From Planctomycetaceae bacterium (lineage in GTDB: Bacteria > Planctomycetota > Planctomycetia > Pirellulales > Thermoguttaceae), in contig JAISQS010000338.1 in the NCBI GenBank assembly GCA_031274045.1, forward strand, positions 1 through 5,379: a DNA stretch of 5,379 bases, written 5' to 3'. Below the pieces are notes generated by a model. It searched no databases and had not been told where the DNA came from. It saw only the letters and a list, made by a program, of their open reading frames with translations. The position numbers were made by a program, and so were the translations under genes. This document shows, piece by piece, positions 4,941 through 5,379 of this stretch (positions are counted from its first letter, which is position 1; every line of letters begins with the position of its first letter).

Positions 4941-5072
4941 CTTAAGCCTATCTCGAAATTGGTATTGTAGAACGGGTGATTTTTTTGTAAACTTGCCTTT
5001 TGTTGTCAAGTCCCTTCACTTCACCAGTTCCACAGTTCCCTTTACTTCCAAAATTTCTTTCACCCTCAACCC

Positions 5073-5086
5073 GCCTGTCCGCAGGC
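5073..5086. repeat. GC-rich hairpin just before the transposase ATG
   Basis: GCCTG (5073-5077) and CAGGC (5082-5086) pair over a four-base loop, ending 9 bases before the ATG at 5096. It could hinder ribosome access, a known way of keeping transposase expression low, or be a short palindromic repeat common in some genomes. There is no SD at the normal distance. Confidence 0.35.
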
Positions 5087-5095
5087 AAAATTACT

Positions 5096-5379
5096 ATGAA
5101 CAAAAATAACGAATGGATTCGCTTATTGCAAGACCTGTTTTCGACCACCGCACCAGAAGTCGCCAGGAAAACAGGTTTTATTGTCCGTCAACGCGACATT
5201 ACAGCGTTCAATTTTATTACACGAGTTCCTGCCGGAACAGAGATTTATGTTAATGATGATGAGGAGTTGTTGAGCTTTTTGAAAAGAGCCAAAGACAACA
5301 GTTTTGATCTTATTGTCAAACTCGGCAAAACCGAACAATATACAGTTCGTTTGGTCTGTTTTCGTTTGGATCCGGACAC
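5096..5379 (+). pseudogene. IS4-type transposase with internal deletion, running off the window
   Basis: The frame is open from ATG 5096 to the right edge (94 residues seen). Residues 1-40 (IRLLQDLFSTTAPEVARKTG, then FIVRQRDITAFNF) resemble the N-terminal domain of IS4-family DDE transposases, where a TGFv-R motif precedes a long helical region. From residue ~42 (RVPAGTEIYVNDD, then FDLIVKLGKTEQYTVRLVCF and RLDPD) it resembles the part after the second catalytic Asp in the same family. The expected 150-250 residues between, with the first two Asp of the DDE triad, are missing, and the joint near 5216-5222 keeps the frame. An internally deleted, inactive or regulatory derivative is the best reading. 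The C-terminus is outside the window. Confidence 0.55.

Larger units (their letters stand above)
4817..5095. other. Gene-free stretch with repeat debris
   Basis: Apart from the interspersed-repeat copy and the GC-rich hairpin listed separately, I see no gene here. The plus-strand 89-residue frame from 4840 runs across the repeat (HQRPERAKYHSVGQHP), a translation typical of such repeats rather than of a protein. The minus-strand frames are short and poor in coding character. Confidence 0.4.

Noticed and set aside
4840..5109. 89-residue plus-strand frame
   Set aside because: It reads through the interspersed palindromic repeat and into the transposase start in another frame, and it has no conserved motif.

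Overview
The window is about 5.4 kb of AT-leaning bacterial accessory DNA. It is bounded by transposase remnants and carries two minus-strand operons of small uncharacterised proteins, with a decaying plus-strand defence-type operon between them. Several genes have good Shine-Dalgarno sites (GGAGG, AGGAG, GGGAG) and one plus-strand promoter has sigma70-like boxes, so this is a bacterium with ordinary initiation signals. The phylum cannot be fixed. The degenerate GCCCTGAAAGGGC-type interspersed repeat near 4.9 kb resembles repeats I associate with genomes such as Planctomycetota or Bacteroidota, but that is only an impression.

Layout. 1-299 (+): C-terminal end of an IS701-like transposase, broken by a -1 frameshift near a run of nine A. 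356-1063 (-): operon 1, two tightly coupled small hypothetical genes. 1158-1303 (-): leader element, copy 1. 1367-1652: a non-genic stretch with one copy of a ~35-bp direct repeat, an unexplained coding-like frame and a promoter. 1653-2639 (+): intact AAA+ ATPase of the IetA type. 2639-3055 (+): start of its subtilase-type partner (IetS-like), truncated, with the second copy of the direct repeat where the resemblance ends. 3083-3117: perfect 15-bp hairpin between convergent operons. 3109-4423 (-): operon 2, a Rossmann methyltransferase-like protein and a Cys-rich protein. 4450-4593 (-): leader element, copy 2. 4596-4816 (-): two very small ORFs, one with a strong SD. 4867-5086: interspersed-repeat debris and a GC-rich hairpin. 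5096-end (+): an IS4-type transposase ORF in which the N-terminal segment is joined in frame to a C-terminal segment, with the catalytic middle missing.

Most notable is the ~145-nt element found twice, each time just upstream of a different minus-strand operon. Both copies can fold into the same three hairpins with nearly identical loops, plus a possible loop-to-downstream pseudoknot. Differences in the paired regions give G-U wobbles when read as minus-strand RNA, but A-C mismatches on the plus strand. This points to a structured RNA transcribed with, and probably regulating, both operons. I do not recognise it as a named RNA class.

How the parts relate: the two minus operons look like members of one small regulon sharing a leader RNA. 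The ATPase was probably once half of an ATPase-protease pair and appears orphaned. The flanking transposase pieces and repeats fit a region that gains and loses DNA often.
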